Below are positions 35,259 through 44,912 of a DNA stretch of 64,000 nt, one piece after another. The notes below the pieces were generated by a model that worked only from the letters and a program-made list of their open reading frames with translations, was not told the origin of the DNA and ran no database searches. The position numbers and the translations under genes were made by a program. This DNA comes from Pontibacterium sp049599735 (GTDB lineage: Bacteria > Pseudomonadota > Gammaproteobacteria > Pseudomonadales > Balneatricaceae): the NCBI GenBank assembly GCA_049599735.1, contig JBMYOX010000010.1, positions 1 to 64,000 of the forward strand, written 5' to 3'. The number at the start of each line of letters is the position of its first letter. The stretch's first letter is position 1.

Positions 35259-36146
35259 TCAATCAGAATATGTCTGAGCTGAAGCAGAATCAGCCTGTTT
35301 TTCAGCAACCACATCCGGCGGGCTGGCCTTGTGACGAATCCAGTGCACCAAATCAACCCACATACGGCTGATATCCCCGGCCGCTGGCATAATGCCCGCG
35401 TAAGGCAGCTCAATGGTAACCACCGGTGTCTTCTTCACAAACCAGCCATAATTTCCCAGGGAACCCGGATAAGTTCCCAAATGGCGCAGATGCAGCGGCC
35501 CCAGCTTTTCCGGTGGATTCTTATGGCCGTCAAAATCCAGAATGCCATGCGGGGCATGCACAGAGACAATCACCGTCGGCCTGTATTCTTCGATTAATCG
35601 GTGGATAACCCGGCTTTCAGGCTCACTCAACGGCTTTTCACCCGGATAATAACGCGCTTGCTTCGCCCGATAACTTTTCCAATGTTCCAGAGGAGAAGGT
35701 GCGTCCACCAGCGAAATAAAATTACGGTTCAGGTCTACCTGATTGGCATTCACACGGGTTGATTTCCTCTGCAGCATACCATCAGGATTCAGCAGCGGTA
35801 AAAAGTGCCAGTCAAAGGCACCGCTATGGTGTTTTTTAAGCGTATTTAGCCACTTAAAGGTCACGCTGACACTGGAATATTCATCCCCGTGAATACCACC
35901 AATAAACAGAACACGGATGGGGTTTTTAATGCCGCTGTCAGCCGGAAAATGGGTTTCCAGAATCGGCTGTTTCTTCAGGGAGTAGAAGCGCGGTTGTTGA
36001 AACTTCAGGCCCTCACATTCCTGAAAAGACACACTCGAAAGTTTTTGACTGATCACTTTGCAGAGCCCGGTCACTTCCTCAGGATTTGCAGCCCGGCCAG
36101 CCTGAGCAAACAACAACATTAAGATCAGCGATACAACAATCCGCAT
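35259..36146 (-). CDS. Secreted M14-family zinc carboxypeptidase
   Basis: A 295-residue protein with a signal peptide (LILMLLFAQAGRA). The M14 fold is shown by the zinc motif GGIHGDEYSS (HxxE), the arginine in NANQVDLNRNF, the zinc histidine in VSVHAPHGILDFDG and the catalytic glutamate in VTIELPYAG. The short chain and layout resemble the murein tripeptide amidase MpaA group, so it may cut the gamma-D-glutamyl bond of muropeptides in the periplasm. MpaA itself is cytoplasmic in E. coli, so a different role is possible. Confidence 0.85.
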   Translation of the reverse strand: MRIVVSLILMLLFAQAGRAANPEEVTGLCKVISQKLSSVSFQECEGLKFQQPRFYSLKKQPILETHFPADSGIKNPIRVLFIGGIHGDEYSSVSVTFKWLNTLKKHHSGAFDWHFLPLLNPDGMLQRKSTRVNANQVDLNRNFISLVDAPSPLEHWKSYRAKQARYYPGEKPLSEPESRVIHRLIEEYRPTVIVSVHAPHGILDFDGHKNPPEKLGPLHLRHLGTYPGSLGNYGWFVKKTPVVTIELPYAGIMPAAGDISRMWVDLVHWIRHKASPPDVVAEKQADSASAQTYSD

Positions 36147-36271
36147 AGAGACAAACCTGATAGTTTAAAAAATTCGCTCAAAAAGTCATTCTACGCAACT
36201 AGCGGAGAAATAACGCACCTGAACAGGGAATTCTGTCGGAAGGGCTTATGATGTCACTACCATTGATATGA

Positions 36272-36736
36272 CTATTGCCCGCCTTCAAAATCCAGCTGGC
36301 GCCAGGCTTCATACACCATAACGGCACAAACATTGGAAAGATTCAGGCTTCGGCTGTCGCCTTTCATCGGTAATCGCAACAAGGTTTCAGGAGGAAGCGC
36401 ATCCCGGACATCAGCAGGCAAGCCACGGGTTTCAGGCCCAAACAACAATACATCACCGATCTCAAATCTCGCTTCAGAATAATTGCGCTGCCCTTTGGTA
36501 GTGAGCGCCCAAACATTAGCCGGTTTGATAACGGCTAAGGCGCTATCCAGGTCAGGATGGATTTTTACGGCGGCAAACTCATGATAATCCAGCCCCGCAC
36601 GGCGTAACTTTTTATCATCAAAATCAAAACCCAGCGGCTCAACTAAATGTAATTGAAAACCGGTATTGGCACACAGGCGGATAATATTACCGGTATTCGG
36701 GGGGATTTCTGGCTCAAACAAGACAACGTGCAGCAT
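36272..36736 (-). CDS. trmL: tRNA (cytidine/uridine-34 2'-O)-methyltransferase TrmL
   Basis: A 154-residue SPOUT-class enzyme that methylates the ribose of the wobble base in tRNA-Leu isoacceptors. Motifs: EPEIPPNTGNIIRLCAN, LLFGPETRGLP and RSLNLSNVCAVMVYEAWRQ, the last forming the trefoil knot. Size is typical of the stand-alone form. It follows glnG on the same strand after 87 bp. Confidence 0.95.
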   Translation of the reverse strand: MLHVVLFEPEIPPNTGNIIRLCANTGFQLHLVEPLGFDFDDKKLRRAGLDYHEFAAVKIHPDLDSALAVIKPANVWALTTKGQRNYSEARFEIGDVLLFGPETRGLPADVRDALPPETLLRLPMKGDSRSLNLSNVCAVMVYEAWRQLDFEGGQ

Positions 36737-36823
36737 AAAAAGATTCCGGGACCAGGAAACATCAGGGCTGGCAGTGTATGACAGTCCACAGTGGCGTTCA
36801 ATAGCCCCGGACGGGTCAACCCT

Positions 36824-38248
36824 TTAGTCCTCCGGACCCTCTCCGGTATCCATCTCCAGTTCTTTAATTTTCCGGGTCAGCGTATTCCGCCCCCAGCCCA
36901 GCAAATTAGCCGCATCACGACGACGACCCGCTGTATGCTTAAGTGCCACTTCTATCATAATCCGCTCAAAAGCAGGTACCGCCTCATCCAGCAAGCCTGT
37001 GCTGCCGGAGGCCAGGCGCTGATCAGCCCAGTTTCGTAATGAACCCTGCCAATTATGACTTAAGGTAGCGTTTTCTGCCTCATTCTCCAGCAACTCCGGC
37101 GGCAAATCAGAGACTAATACCTCCCGCCCGGAGGCCATCACGGTTAACCAGCGACAGGTATTCTGTAACTGACGCACATTACCTGCCCAGGACACCGTGC
37201 ACATATAAGCTTCAGCCTCTGCACTCAGAATTTTAGGCTCTACAGCCAGCTCTTCCGCTGCACTTGCCAGAAAATGCCGTGCCAGACGGGGAATATCTTC
37301 ACGCCGCTCTGACAATGTAGGCAGGTGCACACGAATCACATTAAGGCGATGAAACAGATCTTCCCGGAAACGGCCTGCTTGCACTAACTCTTCCAGATTC
37401 TGGTGGGTCGCGGCGATAATACGAACATTTACTTTAACCGCCGTATGCCCCCCAACCCGGTAAAATTCACTGTCCGCCAGCACTCGCAAAAGACGTGTTT
37501 GCGCATCTGCGGGCATATCGCCGATTTCATCCAGAAACAGCGTACCACCGTCAGCCTGCTCAAAGCGTCCGCGCCTCGCCGCAGCGGCCCCCGTAAAAGC
37601 GCCTTTTTCATGGCCGAATAATTCTGACTCGATCAGATCATGGGGAATCGCCGCCATATTCAGCGGAATAAAAGGATGATCCCGGCGCGGACTGTGTTTG
37701 TGCAGTGCATGGGCCACCAGTTCCTTGCCCGTGCCCGACTCACCGTTAATCAATACCGTAATATTAGACTGGGAGAGCCGACCTATGGCACGAAAGACTT
37801 CCTGCATCGCCGGTGCTTCACCGATAATCTCTGTGCCTTCTTCACGCGCTTGTGCTTCAACCTGCTTTTGCTGTTCATGGGCATGCTCAACCGCACGCTT
37901 AACCAGCGCCACCGCTTCATCTACATCAAAAGGTTTTGGCAGGTACTCAAAAGCGCCTCCCTGATAAGAAGAAACAGCAGAGTCCAGATCTGAATGCGCC
38001 GTCATTATAATAATGGGGATCTGTGGATATTTGTTCTGGATATGCTCCAGCAATTGCAGACCATCAGTGCCGGGCATACGAATATCACTGATAATGGCAT
38101 CCGGCGAATCACGATCCAGAGCATTAATTAACGTATCCGCATTCTCAAAGACCTTAGCATTAAAACCACCAGCACTCAGGGCTTTTTCCAACACCCAGCG
38201 AATCGACCGATCATCATCGACAACCCAAACATTACCGGACAGATTCAT
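36824..38248 (-). CDS. glnG: Nitrogen regulator NtrC (NR-I)
   Basis: A 474-residue sigma-54 activator. The receiver domain carries the phospho-aspartate in AIISDIRMPGTDG; the AAA+ domain has Walker A GESGTGKELVA, the sigma-54 contact loop GAFTGA and Walker B GGTLFLDEIGD; the Fis-type HTH at the end reads RRRDAANLLGWGRNTLTRKI. Phosphorylated by GlnL under nitrogen limitation, it turns on glnA and other genes from sites such as those seen before glnA. The start overlaps the glnL stop by 17 bp; GGAG precedes its ATG. Confidence 0.98.
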   Translation of the reverse strand: MNLSGNVWVVDDDRSIRWVLEKALSAGGFNAKVFENADTLINALDRDSPDAIISDIRMPGTDGLQLLEHIQNKYPQIPIIIMTAHSDLDSAVSSYQGGAFEYLPKPFDVDEAVALVKRAVEHAHEQQKQVEAQAREEGTEIIGEAPAMQEVFRAIGRLSQSNITVLINGESGTGKELVAHALHKHSPRRDHPFIPLNMAAIPHDLIESELFGHEKGAFTGAAAARRGRFEQADGGTLFLDEIGDMPADAQTRLLRVLADSEFYRVGGHTAVKVNVRIIAATHQNLEELVQAGRFREDLFHRLNVIRVHLPTLSERREDIPRLARHFLASAAEELAVEPKILSAEAEAYMCTVSWAGNVRQLQNTCRWLTVMASGREVLVSDLPPELLENEAENATLSHNWQGSLRNWADQRLASGSTGLLDEAVPAFERIMIEVALKHTAGRRRDAANLLGWGRNTLTRKIKELEMDTGEGPED

Positions 38249-39320
38249 GATTTAGCTCCAAAGGTATAAAAAGTTCAAATAAGGTTCGGCCCGGTCGGGT
38301 ATCACATTCGATAAGTCCATGGTGCTGATTAATAATGGACTGGGCAATTGAAAGCCCAAGCCCTGAGCCGTCAGCCCGCCCGCTTACCATCGGGTAAAAA
38401 ATCTGCCCTAAAAGCCCATCCGGAATACCAGGACCGTTATCTTCAATCCGGACACAACACACCAATCGGTGCTTTTCGGTGCCCAGAGTTATCTGTCGCA
38501 AGGTTCGGGTTTTCAGGCGAATCACCGGCTCTGGGGTATGGCTCGCCTGCAGCGCCTGCATGCTGTTGCGCATAATATTCAGAACCGCCTGTATGAGCTG
38601 CTCAGCATCACCTTTAAACTCAGGAATACTCGGATCATAGTCCCGCACCAGCTTAACCTGCCCATGTGACTCGGCCGTAATCAGACTGCAGACACGCTCA
38701 AGGATGGCGTGAATATTAACCTCTTCAATATTGGGCAGATTACGAGGGCCCAGCATACGATCGACCAGGTTCCGCAATCGATCCGCCTCCTCAATAATGA
38801 CACGGGTGTACTCATGCAATGACAAGTCATCGAGCTCACGCTCCAGTAACTGTGCCGCCCCCCGTAATCCACCCAGCGGATTTTTTATCTCATGGGCGAG
38901 CCCGCGAACCAGTGTCTGCGCCGTTGCGTGCCGGGTTAGCAGCTCTTCTTCACGCTCGATACGAATCAACCGATCACGAGCCACTATTTCCAGCAATACC
39001 CAATTTTGCCCCAAACCCTGCATAGGGAGTGGATTAACGGTGTAATCAACGGTTAATAGCTGCCCCGATTGATTGGTTAATTTGGCCTCCCTGCGTGTAT
39101 AAGGGTGGCCTGAAACCAGGGAATCGCGCAGGCCTTCAAGATGACCGGACTCAGTGGCAAACCACTCAGCAATATCCTTACGACCCAGCTGACGGGTACT
39201 GGCATCAAGCAGCATTTCTGCTGCAGGATTCATATAGCGGATATAAAGCTCAGCATCCAGCATCACCACTGAGGTACCCAGGTTATCCAGGATTTTTTTA
39301 TGAAGATCGCTTATTTGCAT
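38232..39320 (-). CDS. glnL: Nitrogen sensor kinase NtrB (NR-II)
   Basis: A 362-residue soluble histidine kinase with an N-terminal PAS domain (VVMLDAELYIRYMNPAAEML), the H-box LVRGLAHEIKNPLGGLRGAAQ and a C-terminal ATPase domain (IMRNSMQAL, IEDNGPGIPDG, GSGLGLSIAQS). It phosphorylates or dephosphorylates NtrC depending on PII. The ATG at 39320 gives the family start; an in-frame GTG at 39353 is the alternative. An NtrC-like site lies about 200 bp upstream. Confidence 0.97.
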   Translation of the reverse strand: MQISDLHKKILDNLGTSVVMLDAELYIRYMNPAAEMLLDASTRQLGRKDIAEWFATESGHLEGLRDSLVSGHPYTRREAKLTNQSGQLLTVDYTVNPLPMQGLGQNWVLLEIVARDRLIRIEREEELLTRHATAQTLVRGLAHEIKNPLGGLRGAAQLLERELDDLSLHEYTRVIIEEADRLRNLVDRMLGPRNLPNIEEVNIHAILERVCSLITAESHGQVKLVRDYDPSIPEFKGDAEQLIQAVLNIMRNSMQALQASHTPEPVIRLKTRTLRQITLGTEKHRLVCCVRIEDNGPGIPDGLLGQIFYPMVSGRADGSGLGLSIAQSIINQHHGLIECDTRPGRTLFELFIPLELNHESVR

Positions 39321-39511
39321 AAACCGTCCACTTAAGTTAACAACAGCAACCACAAACCCTGACCGGGGATTAATTCAAAACACTTAAGATAAGTACATTT
39401 GCAAAAAACAAACCAACCCGGTTTTTTTATGCATTATTCCAGCCTCTCCGTGCCACTGCGCCACCTCTGGCCCAACGGCCACGTTAAGTATAGAAGCCCA
39501 ACCCGCAAAAG

Positions 39512-39528
39512 CGCACCAAATTAGTGCG
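39512..39528 (-). promoter_or_regulatory. NtrC-like site between glnA and glnL
   Basis: CGCACCA-AAT-TAGTGCG matches the NtrC consensus TGCACCA-N3-TGGTGCA at 11 of 14 positions and forms a good inverted repeat (GCGCAC/GTGCGC). It lies about 190 bp before glnL, the same place as the NtrC-repressed glnL promoter of E. coli. Confidence 0.65.
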
Positions 39529-39583
39529 CCTGCTTATTTGCGCCCCCAAAATAATGCCTTAACACCTGAATAGCAGACCAAAA

Positions 39584-39607
39584 AAAACCTCCCGAAGGAG
39601 GCTTTTT
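39584..39607 (-). terminator. Intrinsic terminator of glnA
   Basis: CCTCC / GGAGG with a TTCG tetraloop on the minus strand followed by a T-run, 20 bp after the glnA stop. Some read-through into glnL is expected, as in other glnA-glnLG operons. Confidence 0.85.
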
Positions 39608-39627
39608 TAACTCAGCGAGTTCAAACC

Positions 39628-41034
39628 TTATACAGAGTAGTACAGGTCGAATTCTACCGGGTGAGTAGTCATGTTCACTTTCTCAACTTCTTCACGCTTC
39701 AGTTCAATGAACGCGTCCAGCATGTCGTCAGTGAATACGCCACCTTTAGTCAGGAACTCACGGTCGTTTTCCAGTGCTTCCAGCGCTTCTTCCAGAGATG
39801 CAGCTACCTGTGGAATCTCTGCAGCTTCTTCAGCTGGCAGATCGTACAGGTCTTTATCAGCAGCATCACCAGGGTGGATCTTGTTCTGAACACCGTCCAG
39901 ACCTGCCATCATCAGTGCAGCGAAGCACAGGTATGGGTTAGCAGATGGATCAGGGAAACGTGCTTCTACACGACGCGCTTTCGGGTTAGTCACGTAAGGG
40001 ATACGGATAGACGCAGAACGGTTACGCGCAGAGTACGCCAGCATTACCGGTGCTTCAAAACCTGGAACCAGACGCTTGTAAGCGTTAGTAGAGGAGTTGG
40101 TCAGCGCGTTCAGTGCTTTAGCGTGCTTGATGATACCGCCGATGTAGTACAGAGCAGTTTCAGACATACCCGCGTAAGCATCGCCTGCGAACAGGTTAAC
40201 ACCGTCTTTAGACAGGGACATATGAACGTGCATACCGGAACCGTTGTCACCTACCAGCGGCTTAGGCATGAAGGTAGCCGTTTTACCGTAAGCGTGTGCA
40301 ACGTTATGTACGCAGTATTTCAGTACCTGTACTTCGTCTGCCTTGTTAGTCAGCGTGTTAGGGCCCACACCGATCTCACACTGACCAGCCGTTGCTACTT
40401 CGTGGTGATGTACTTCGATGTGCAGATCCATCGCTTCCATCGCATCACACATAGCGGCACGCAGGTCGTGCAGGGAATCGATAGGAGGTACCGGGAAGTA
40501 ACCGCCTTTAACGCGAGGACGGTGACCCGTGTTACCGCCTTCTACATTGTGGCTGGAAGCCCAGGAGGCTTCTTCGGACTCAATGGTATAACCGCAACCA
40601 CTGATGTCAGCGTGCCATTTAACAGCATCAAAAACAAAGAACTCTGGCTCAGGACCAAACATCGCGGTATCAGCAATACCGGTAGACTTCAGGTATTCTT
40701 CCGCACGTTTAGCAACAGAACGTGGATCACGCTCGTAACCCTGACCCGTTGCAGGCTCAACAATGTCACAACGAACGATAACAGTCGTTGCTTCAGAGAA
40801 CGGATCCAGTACAGAAGCACTGTCATCAGGCATCAGGATCATGTCGGAGTCATTGATACCTTTCCAACCACCGATGGAAGAACCATCGAACATTTTGCCT
40901 TCTTCGAAGAAGTCGTCACCCATGTCAGAAACAGGGATAGTTACGTGCTGCTCTTTACCGTGAGAATCGGTGAAACGCATATCGATCCAACGAGCTTCGC
41001 TTTCTTTGATCAGATTCAGAGTCTTCTCTGACAT
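39628..41034 (-). CDS. glnA: Glutamine synthetase type I
   Basis: A 468-residue dodecameric enzyme that makes glutamine from glutamate, ammonia and ATP. Family signatures are DGSSIGGWKGINDSDM, MFGPEPEFFVFD, the ATP region KPLVGDNGSGMHVHMSLS, and the adenylylation tyrosine in DKDLYDLPAEE, marking the GlnE-regulated beta subtype. Upstream lie a sigma-54 promoter and NtrC sites; glnL-glnG follow, so expression rises under nitrogen limitation. Confidence 0.98.
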   Translation of the reverse strand: MSEKTLNLIKESEARWIDMRFTDSHGKEQHVTIPVSDMGDDFFEEGKMFDGSSIGGWKGINDSDMILMPDDSASVLDPFSEATTVIVRCDIVEPATGQGYERDPRSVAKRAEEYLKSTGIADTAMFGPEPEFFVFDAVKWHADISGCGYTIESEEASWASSHNVEGGNTGHRPRVKGGYFPVPPIDSLHDLRAAMCDAMEAMDLHIEVHHHEVATAGQCEIGVGPNTLTNKADEVQVLKYCVHNVAHAYGKTATFMPKPLVGDNGSGMHVHMSLSKDGVNLFAGDAYAGMSETALYYIGGIIKHAKALNALTNSSTNAYKRLVPGFEAPVMLAYSARNRSASIRIPYVTNPKARRVEARFPDPSANPYLCFAALMMAGLDGVQNKIHPGDAADKDLYDLPAEEAAEIPQVAASLEEALEALENDREFLTKGGVFTDDMLDAFIELKREEVEKVNMTTHPVEFDLYYSV

Positions 41035-41114
41035 TTGGCTGTCTCCACGTTATGAAATTGCCAGACTCACTATGCGGAGTCCTGAATTCGGTATAAACCG
41101 GCTGTCTTGTTGAA

Positions 41115-41132
41115 TAGCAAAAGCTATGCCAA
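41115..41132 (-). promoter_or_regulatory. Sigma-54 promoter of glnA
   Basis: On the minus strand TTGGCATAGCTTTTGCTA keeps the GG at -24 and GC at -12 with exactly 10 bp between. The predicted start is near 41105, giving a leader of about 70 nt. Confidence 0.85.
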
Positions 41133-41193
41133 CTTATAATTATTCGTAAGTGCTTAATTTTGGGACGATTTCAGTCCACACACTCACGATGAT

Positions 41194-41241
41194 CGCACCA
41201 TAAAAGAGCACAAAAGAAGCTTTACGCCCCATATTGGTGCA
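41194..41241 (-). promoter_or_regulatory. Two NtrC-like enhancer sites before glnA
   Basis: Site 1 (41225-41241): CGCCCCA-TAT-TGGTGCA, 12 of 14 consensus bases. Site 2 (41194-41210): CGCACCA-TAA-AAGAGCA, weaker. They lie roughly 65-110 bp before the -24 element, in the normal enhancer position, 31 bp apart centre to centre (about three turns), which allows side-by-side binding. Confidence 0.75.
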
Positions 41242-41470
41242 GCTTAATAAATACAACTGCACATTGCCCTCTTATTTAGCGCGCTAATAATACTCCAACC
41301 ACAGAAAAAGTACCTGCTTTTACAGACCACTGCCCCGGATTTGTTTATCCGGATCAATCATCCTGCCTTAATTTATCAACCTGACCGGTCATTCTTTGCA
41401 CGGCTATAAGGTGTTGTCACATTAATCCATGTATAATGCGCCCTTTCAGATTTCTCACAGGTAAACAGAC

Positions 41471-43279
41471 GTGATCGACAAGCTTAGAAACATCGCCATC
41501 ATTGCCCATGTTGACCATGGTAAAACTACTCTGGTTGACAAACTGCTGGCGCAGTCCGGCACGCTGGGCCGCCGCGATGAAGGCACCGAGCGTATCATGG
41601 ACTCCAATGATCAGGAGAAAGAGCGTGGTATCACCATCCTGGCTAAAAACACAGCCATCACATGGAATGACTATCATATCAACATTGTTGATACGCCTGG
41701 GCATGCCGACTTTGGTGGTGAGGTAGAGCGCGTACTTTCCATGGTCGATTGTGTCTGCCTGCTGGTTGATGCAGTAGACGGCCCCATGCCACAAACACGC
41801 TTTGTCACCCAAAAAGCATTCGATCAGGGCCTGCGCCCTATCGTTGTGGTGAATAAAGTAGACCGTCCCGGCGCTCGCCCTGACTATGTTGTAGACCAGG
41901 TTTTTGACCTGTTTGACAGCCTGGGTGCCACTGATGAGCAGCTTGATTTCCCAATCGTCTATGCCTCTGCGTTAAATGGTATTGCGGGTCTGGAAGCGGA
42001 TGCACTGGCCGACGATATGACACCGCTGTTTGAAGCCATCGTCAAGCATGTTGACGCCCCTCAGGTTGATACTGAAGGACCTTTCCAGATGCAAATTTCC
42101 GCACTGGATTACAACAGCTATTTGGGTGTTATCGGTGTTGGTCGTATCAGCCGCGGTAAAGTGAAGATTAACTCTCAGATTAAAGTGATTGGCAGTGACG
42201 GTAAAATCCGCTCAGGCCGTCTCCTTAAAATCATGGGTTACCATGGCCTGGATCGCGTGGATGTTAATGAAGCGCAGGCCGGTGATATTGTCTGTATCAC
42301 AGGCATCGATGAGCTGAACATCTCCGACACGCTTTGTGATCCGGAAAAAGTTGAAGCCCTACCCGCTCTGAGCGTGGACGAGCCAACGGTATCTATGACG
42401 TTCCAGGTCAATGACTCACCCTTTGCCGGTCTGGAAGGCAAGTTTGTAACCAGCCGTAACATCAAGGACCGTCTTGATCGCGAACTGATTCACAACGTGG
42501 CCCTGCGCGTGGAAGAAGGCGACAGCCCCGAGAAATTTAAAGTTTCCGGCCGTGGTGAATTACACCTTTCTGTACTGATTGAAAGTATGCGCCGTGAAGG
42601 CTTCGAGCTGGGTGTGTCCCGCCCTGAAGTTGTCCAGAAAGAAGTTGACGGTGTGATTCATGAGCCTTATGAACAGGTGATGATCGATGTTGAAGATCAG
42701 CATCAGGGAGCCATCATTGAAGAACTGGGCAAACGTAAAGGCGACATGAACAATATGGAAGTCGATGGCAAAGGCCGTTCACGCCTGAGCTTCCTGATTC
42801 CATCACGCGGACTGATCGGCTTCCGTTCTATGTTCCTGACCATGACCTCCGGCACCGGCATTATGACCTCCATCTTTGACCATTACGGCCCTGTGAAAAC
42901 AGGTGATGTGGCAAGCCGCACAAACGGTGTACTGGTGTCCATGGTGACCGGTAAAGCACTGGGTTACTCTTTATGGAACCTGCAAGAACGTGGCCGCTTA
43001 TGCGTTGAGCCAAACGTCGAAGTTTACGAAGGTATGCTATTGGGTATTCACAGCCGTTCTAACGACCTGGCTGTTAATCCGATCAAAGGCAAGCAGCTGA
43101 CTAACGTTCGTGCCTCGGGTACCGATGAAAACATTCAGCTGACACCACCTATACGCTTCACGCTGGAACAGGCGCTGGACTTTATTGAAGATGACGAACT
43201 GGTCGAGGTAACACCTGACTCTATCCGTCTGCGTAAGAAGCTGCTGAAAGAAAATGAGCGTAAACGCGCTAAGAAGTAA
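41471..43279 (+). CDS. typA: Ribosome-associated GTPase TypA/BipA
   Basis: A 602-residue translational GTPase that acts in 50S assembly and stress growth. G motifs: AHVDHGKTTL, the switch region ERGITILAKN, DTPGHADFGGEV, NKVDRPGARPD and the later SALNG. Domains II, III, V and the BipA-specific C-terminal part (GRLCVEPNVEVYEGMLLG) follow. The start codon is GTG with a weak AGG upstream. It is divergent from glnA, so the 436-bp region between them serves both; a bidirectional terminator follows. Confidence 0.97.
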   Translation: MIDKLRNIAIIAHVDHGKTTLVDKLLAQSGTLGRRDEGTERIMDSNDQEKERGITILAKNTAITWNDYHINIVDTPGHADFGGEVERVLSMVDCVCLLVDAVDGPMPQTRFVTQKAFDQGLRPIVVVNKVDRPGARPDYVVDQVFDLFDSLGATDEQLDFPIVYASALNGIAGLEADALADDMTPLFEAIVKHVDAPQVDTEGPFQMQISALDYNSYLGVIGVGRISRGKVKINSQIKVIGSDGKIRSGRLLKIMGYHGLDRVDVNEAQAGDIVCITGIDELNISDTLCDPEKVEALPALSVDEPTVSMTFQVNDSPFAGLEGKFVTSRNIKDRLDRELIHNVALRVEEGDSPEKFKVSGRGELHLSVLIESMRREGFELGVSRPEVVQKEVDGVIHEPYEQVMIDVEDQHQGAIIEELGKRKGDMNNMEVDGKGRSRLSFLIPSRGLIGFRSMFLTMTSGTGIMTSIFDHYGPVKTGDVASRTNGVLVSMVTGKALGYSLWNLQERGRLCVEPNVEVYEGMLLGIHSRSNDLAVNPIKGKQLTNVRASGTDENIQLTPPIRFTLEQALDFIEDDELVEVTPDSIRLRKKLLKENERKRAKK

Positions 43280-43293
43280 GCGGCAGACAACTG

Positions 43294-43323
43294 AAAAAAG
43301 GCAACCTCCGGGTTGCCTTTTTT
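43294..43323 (+). terminator. Intrinsic terminator of typA
   Basis: GGCAACC / GGTTGCC with a TCCG loop, six A before and six T after, 15 bp beyond the typA stop. Confidence 0.9.
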
Positions 43324-43377
43324 GTGGGCGTAACTCAGCTTATACTGTTCTTCAGGCGCTAATATTCAGGAGGAATT

Positions 43378-44328
43378 ATGCAAAAACCTTATCCCGCAAT
43401 CCGCCCTTATGCCAAACACCGTATTGCGGTTGATCAGCGCCATACTCTGTATGTTGAAGAAAGTGGCAATGCAGAAGGTATACCCGTGCTTTTTGTGCAT
43501 GGCGGCCCCGGCGGCGGCACCTCTGCCAACCAACGCTGTTTTTTTAATCCGGAAAAATACCGCATCATCCTGTTTGACCAGCGGGGCTGTGGACAGTCCA
43601 CACCCCATGCCGAATTACGCGATAACCATTCACAGGCGCTGATCGCCGATATGGAAATCATCCGTCAGCAACTCAACGTGAGTCAATGGCTTCTGTTTGG
43701 TGGTTCCTGGGGCTCCACCCTCAGCCTGCTCTATGCCCAAACCCACCCGGAACCTGTATCCGGACTGATTCTACGGGGCATCTTCCTCTGTCGAAAACAG
43801 GATATCGACTGGTTTTACCAGCGCGGCGCCAGTGCGATTTTCCCCGACCACTGGCAGGCGTATGAACAAAACATCCCCGCCCCGGAACGTAAAGATATGC
43901 TCAGCGCCTATTACCGGCGCCTCACCTCAGACAACGAAATTGCCCGCATGGCTGCCGCCAAGGCCTGGTCAGTATGGGAGGGAAACTGCTGCACACTGAA
44001 CCCTGATACCAATATAGTAGAGCATTTTGCTGACCCCCATATCGCCCTGGCAATGGCCCGCATTGAGGCCCATTATTTTATTAATCAAGCCTTTATGGAA
44101 GACAATCAGCTATTACAAAACGCACATCGTATCCGGCATATTCCCACCACAATCGTGCATGGGCGTTATGATATGGTTTGCCCGGTCGAACAGGCTTTTG
44201 CCCTGCATCAGGCATTACCCGGTGCCACCCTTCATATTGTTCAGGCGGCGGGCCATTCCGCCTTTGAGCCGGGCATTACAGACAAGCTGATAAACGCCAC
44301 CGACCACTTTGCCACTACTCAAACCTGA
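43378..44328 (+). CDS. pip: Proline iminopeptidase
   Basis: A 316-residue alpha/beta hydrolase (S33) that releases N-terminal proline from peptides. Motifs are the oxyanion HGGPGGG, FDQRGCGQSTPH, the nucleophile elbow FGGSWGSTLSLLYA, the acid in HGRYDMVCP and the histidine in AAGHSAFEPG. AGGAGGA gives a very strong ribosome site before the ATG. It precedes dtd by 73 bp on the same strand. Confidence 0.95.
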   Translation: MQKPYPAIRPYAKHRIAVDQRHTLYVEESGNAEGIPVLFVHGGPGGGTSANQRCFFNPEKYRIILFDQRGCGQSTPHAELRDNHSQALIADMEIIRQQLNVSQWLLFGGSWGSTLSLLYAQTHPEPVSGLILRGIFLCRKQDIDWFYQRGASAIFPDHWQAYEQNIPAPERKDMLSAYYRRLTSDNEIARMAAAKAWSVWEGNCCTLNPDTNIVEHFADPHIALAMARIEAHYFINQAFMEDNQLLQNAHRIRHIPTTIVHGRYDMVCPVEQAFALHQALPGATLHIVQAAGHSAFEPGITDKLINATDHFATTQT

Positions 44329-44401
44329 GCAGGCCGATGCCTCTGAGGTTTAATCCGGCTACAATACGCGCTTTTATTTCAGCATATTGGAGACCAGGAA
44401 C

Positions 44402-44839
44402 ATGAAAGCATTGCTTCAGCGGGTAAGCCACGCGAGCGTCACCATGGACGGTCACTGCACCGGCTCAATTGAGCAAGGTATGCTTATCCTACTGGGCATA
44501 GAAAAAGACGATTCAGCCGAAAAAGCGGATAAGTTACTGAAAAAAATTCTGGGCTATCGCATGTTTTCCGACCAGGACGGAAAAATGAACCTGAATGTAG
44601 AGCAGGTCGACGGCGGCATCCTGATTGTCTCTCAGTTCACGCTGGTTGCCGAGACCCAAAAAGGCCTGCGCCCCGGTTTTTCGGCGGGCGCCTCACCGGC
44701 GCTTGGTGAAGAACTCTACGACTACTTTGTCACCCGGGCACAGGCAAGCCATCCAACCGTTGCGACCGGCCGCTTTGGCGTTGATATGAAAGTCAGCCTG
44801 CTAAACGATGGGCCTGTGACTTTTATGCTGGAGCTATAA
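44402..44839 (+). CDS. dtd: D-aminoacyl-tRNA deacylase
   Basis: A 145-residue homodimeric proofreading enzyme that removes D-amino acids (and glycine) from tRNA. It has the two family motifs, SQFTL (residues about 80) and NDGPVTF at the C-terminus carrying the Gly-cisPro. AGGAAC before the ATG at 44402 decides the start and gives the usual length; an upstream in-frame codon at 44387 would add five residues. Confidence 0.97.
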   Translation: MKALLQRVSHASVTMDGHCTGSIEQGMLILLGIEKDDSAEKADKLLKKILGYRMFSDQDGKMNLNVEQVDGGILIVSQFTLVAETQKGLRPGFSAGASPALGEELYDYFVTRAQASHPTVATGRFGVDMKVSLLNDGPVTFMLEL

Positions 44840-44912
44840 CACCACTCTTGCCCTGAATACAGGCAGGCTTTTCTGACAATACCTATACTCCCTATAAAAA
44901 GGGAGCTTTCAG

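Noticed and set aside
39661..41031. 456-codon open frame on the opposite strand of glnA
   Set aside because: It mirrors the third-base pattern of a highly expressed gene; product is low-complexity, Arg/Phe/Val-rich, with no family features.
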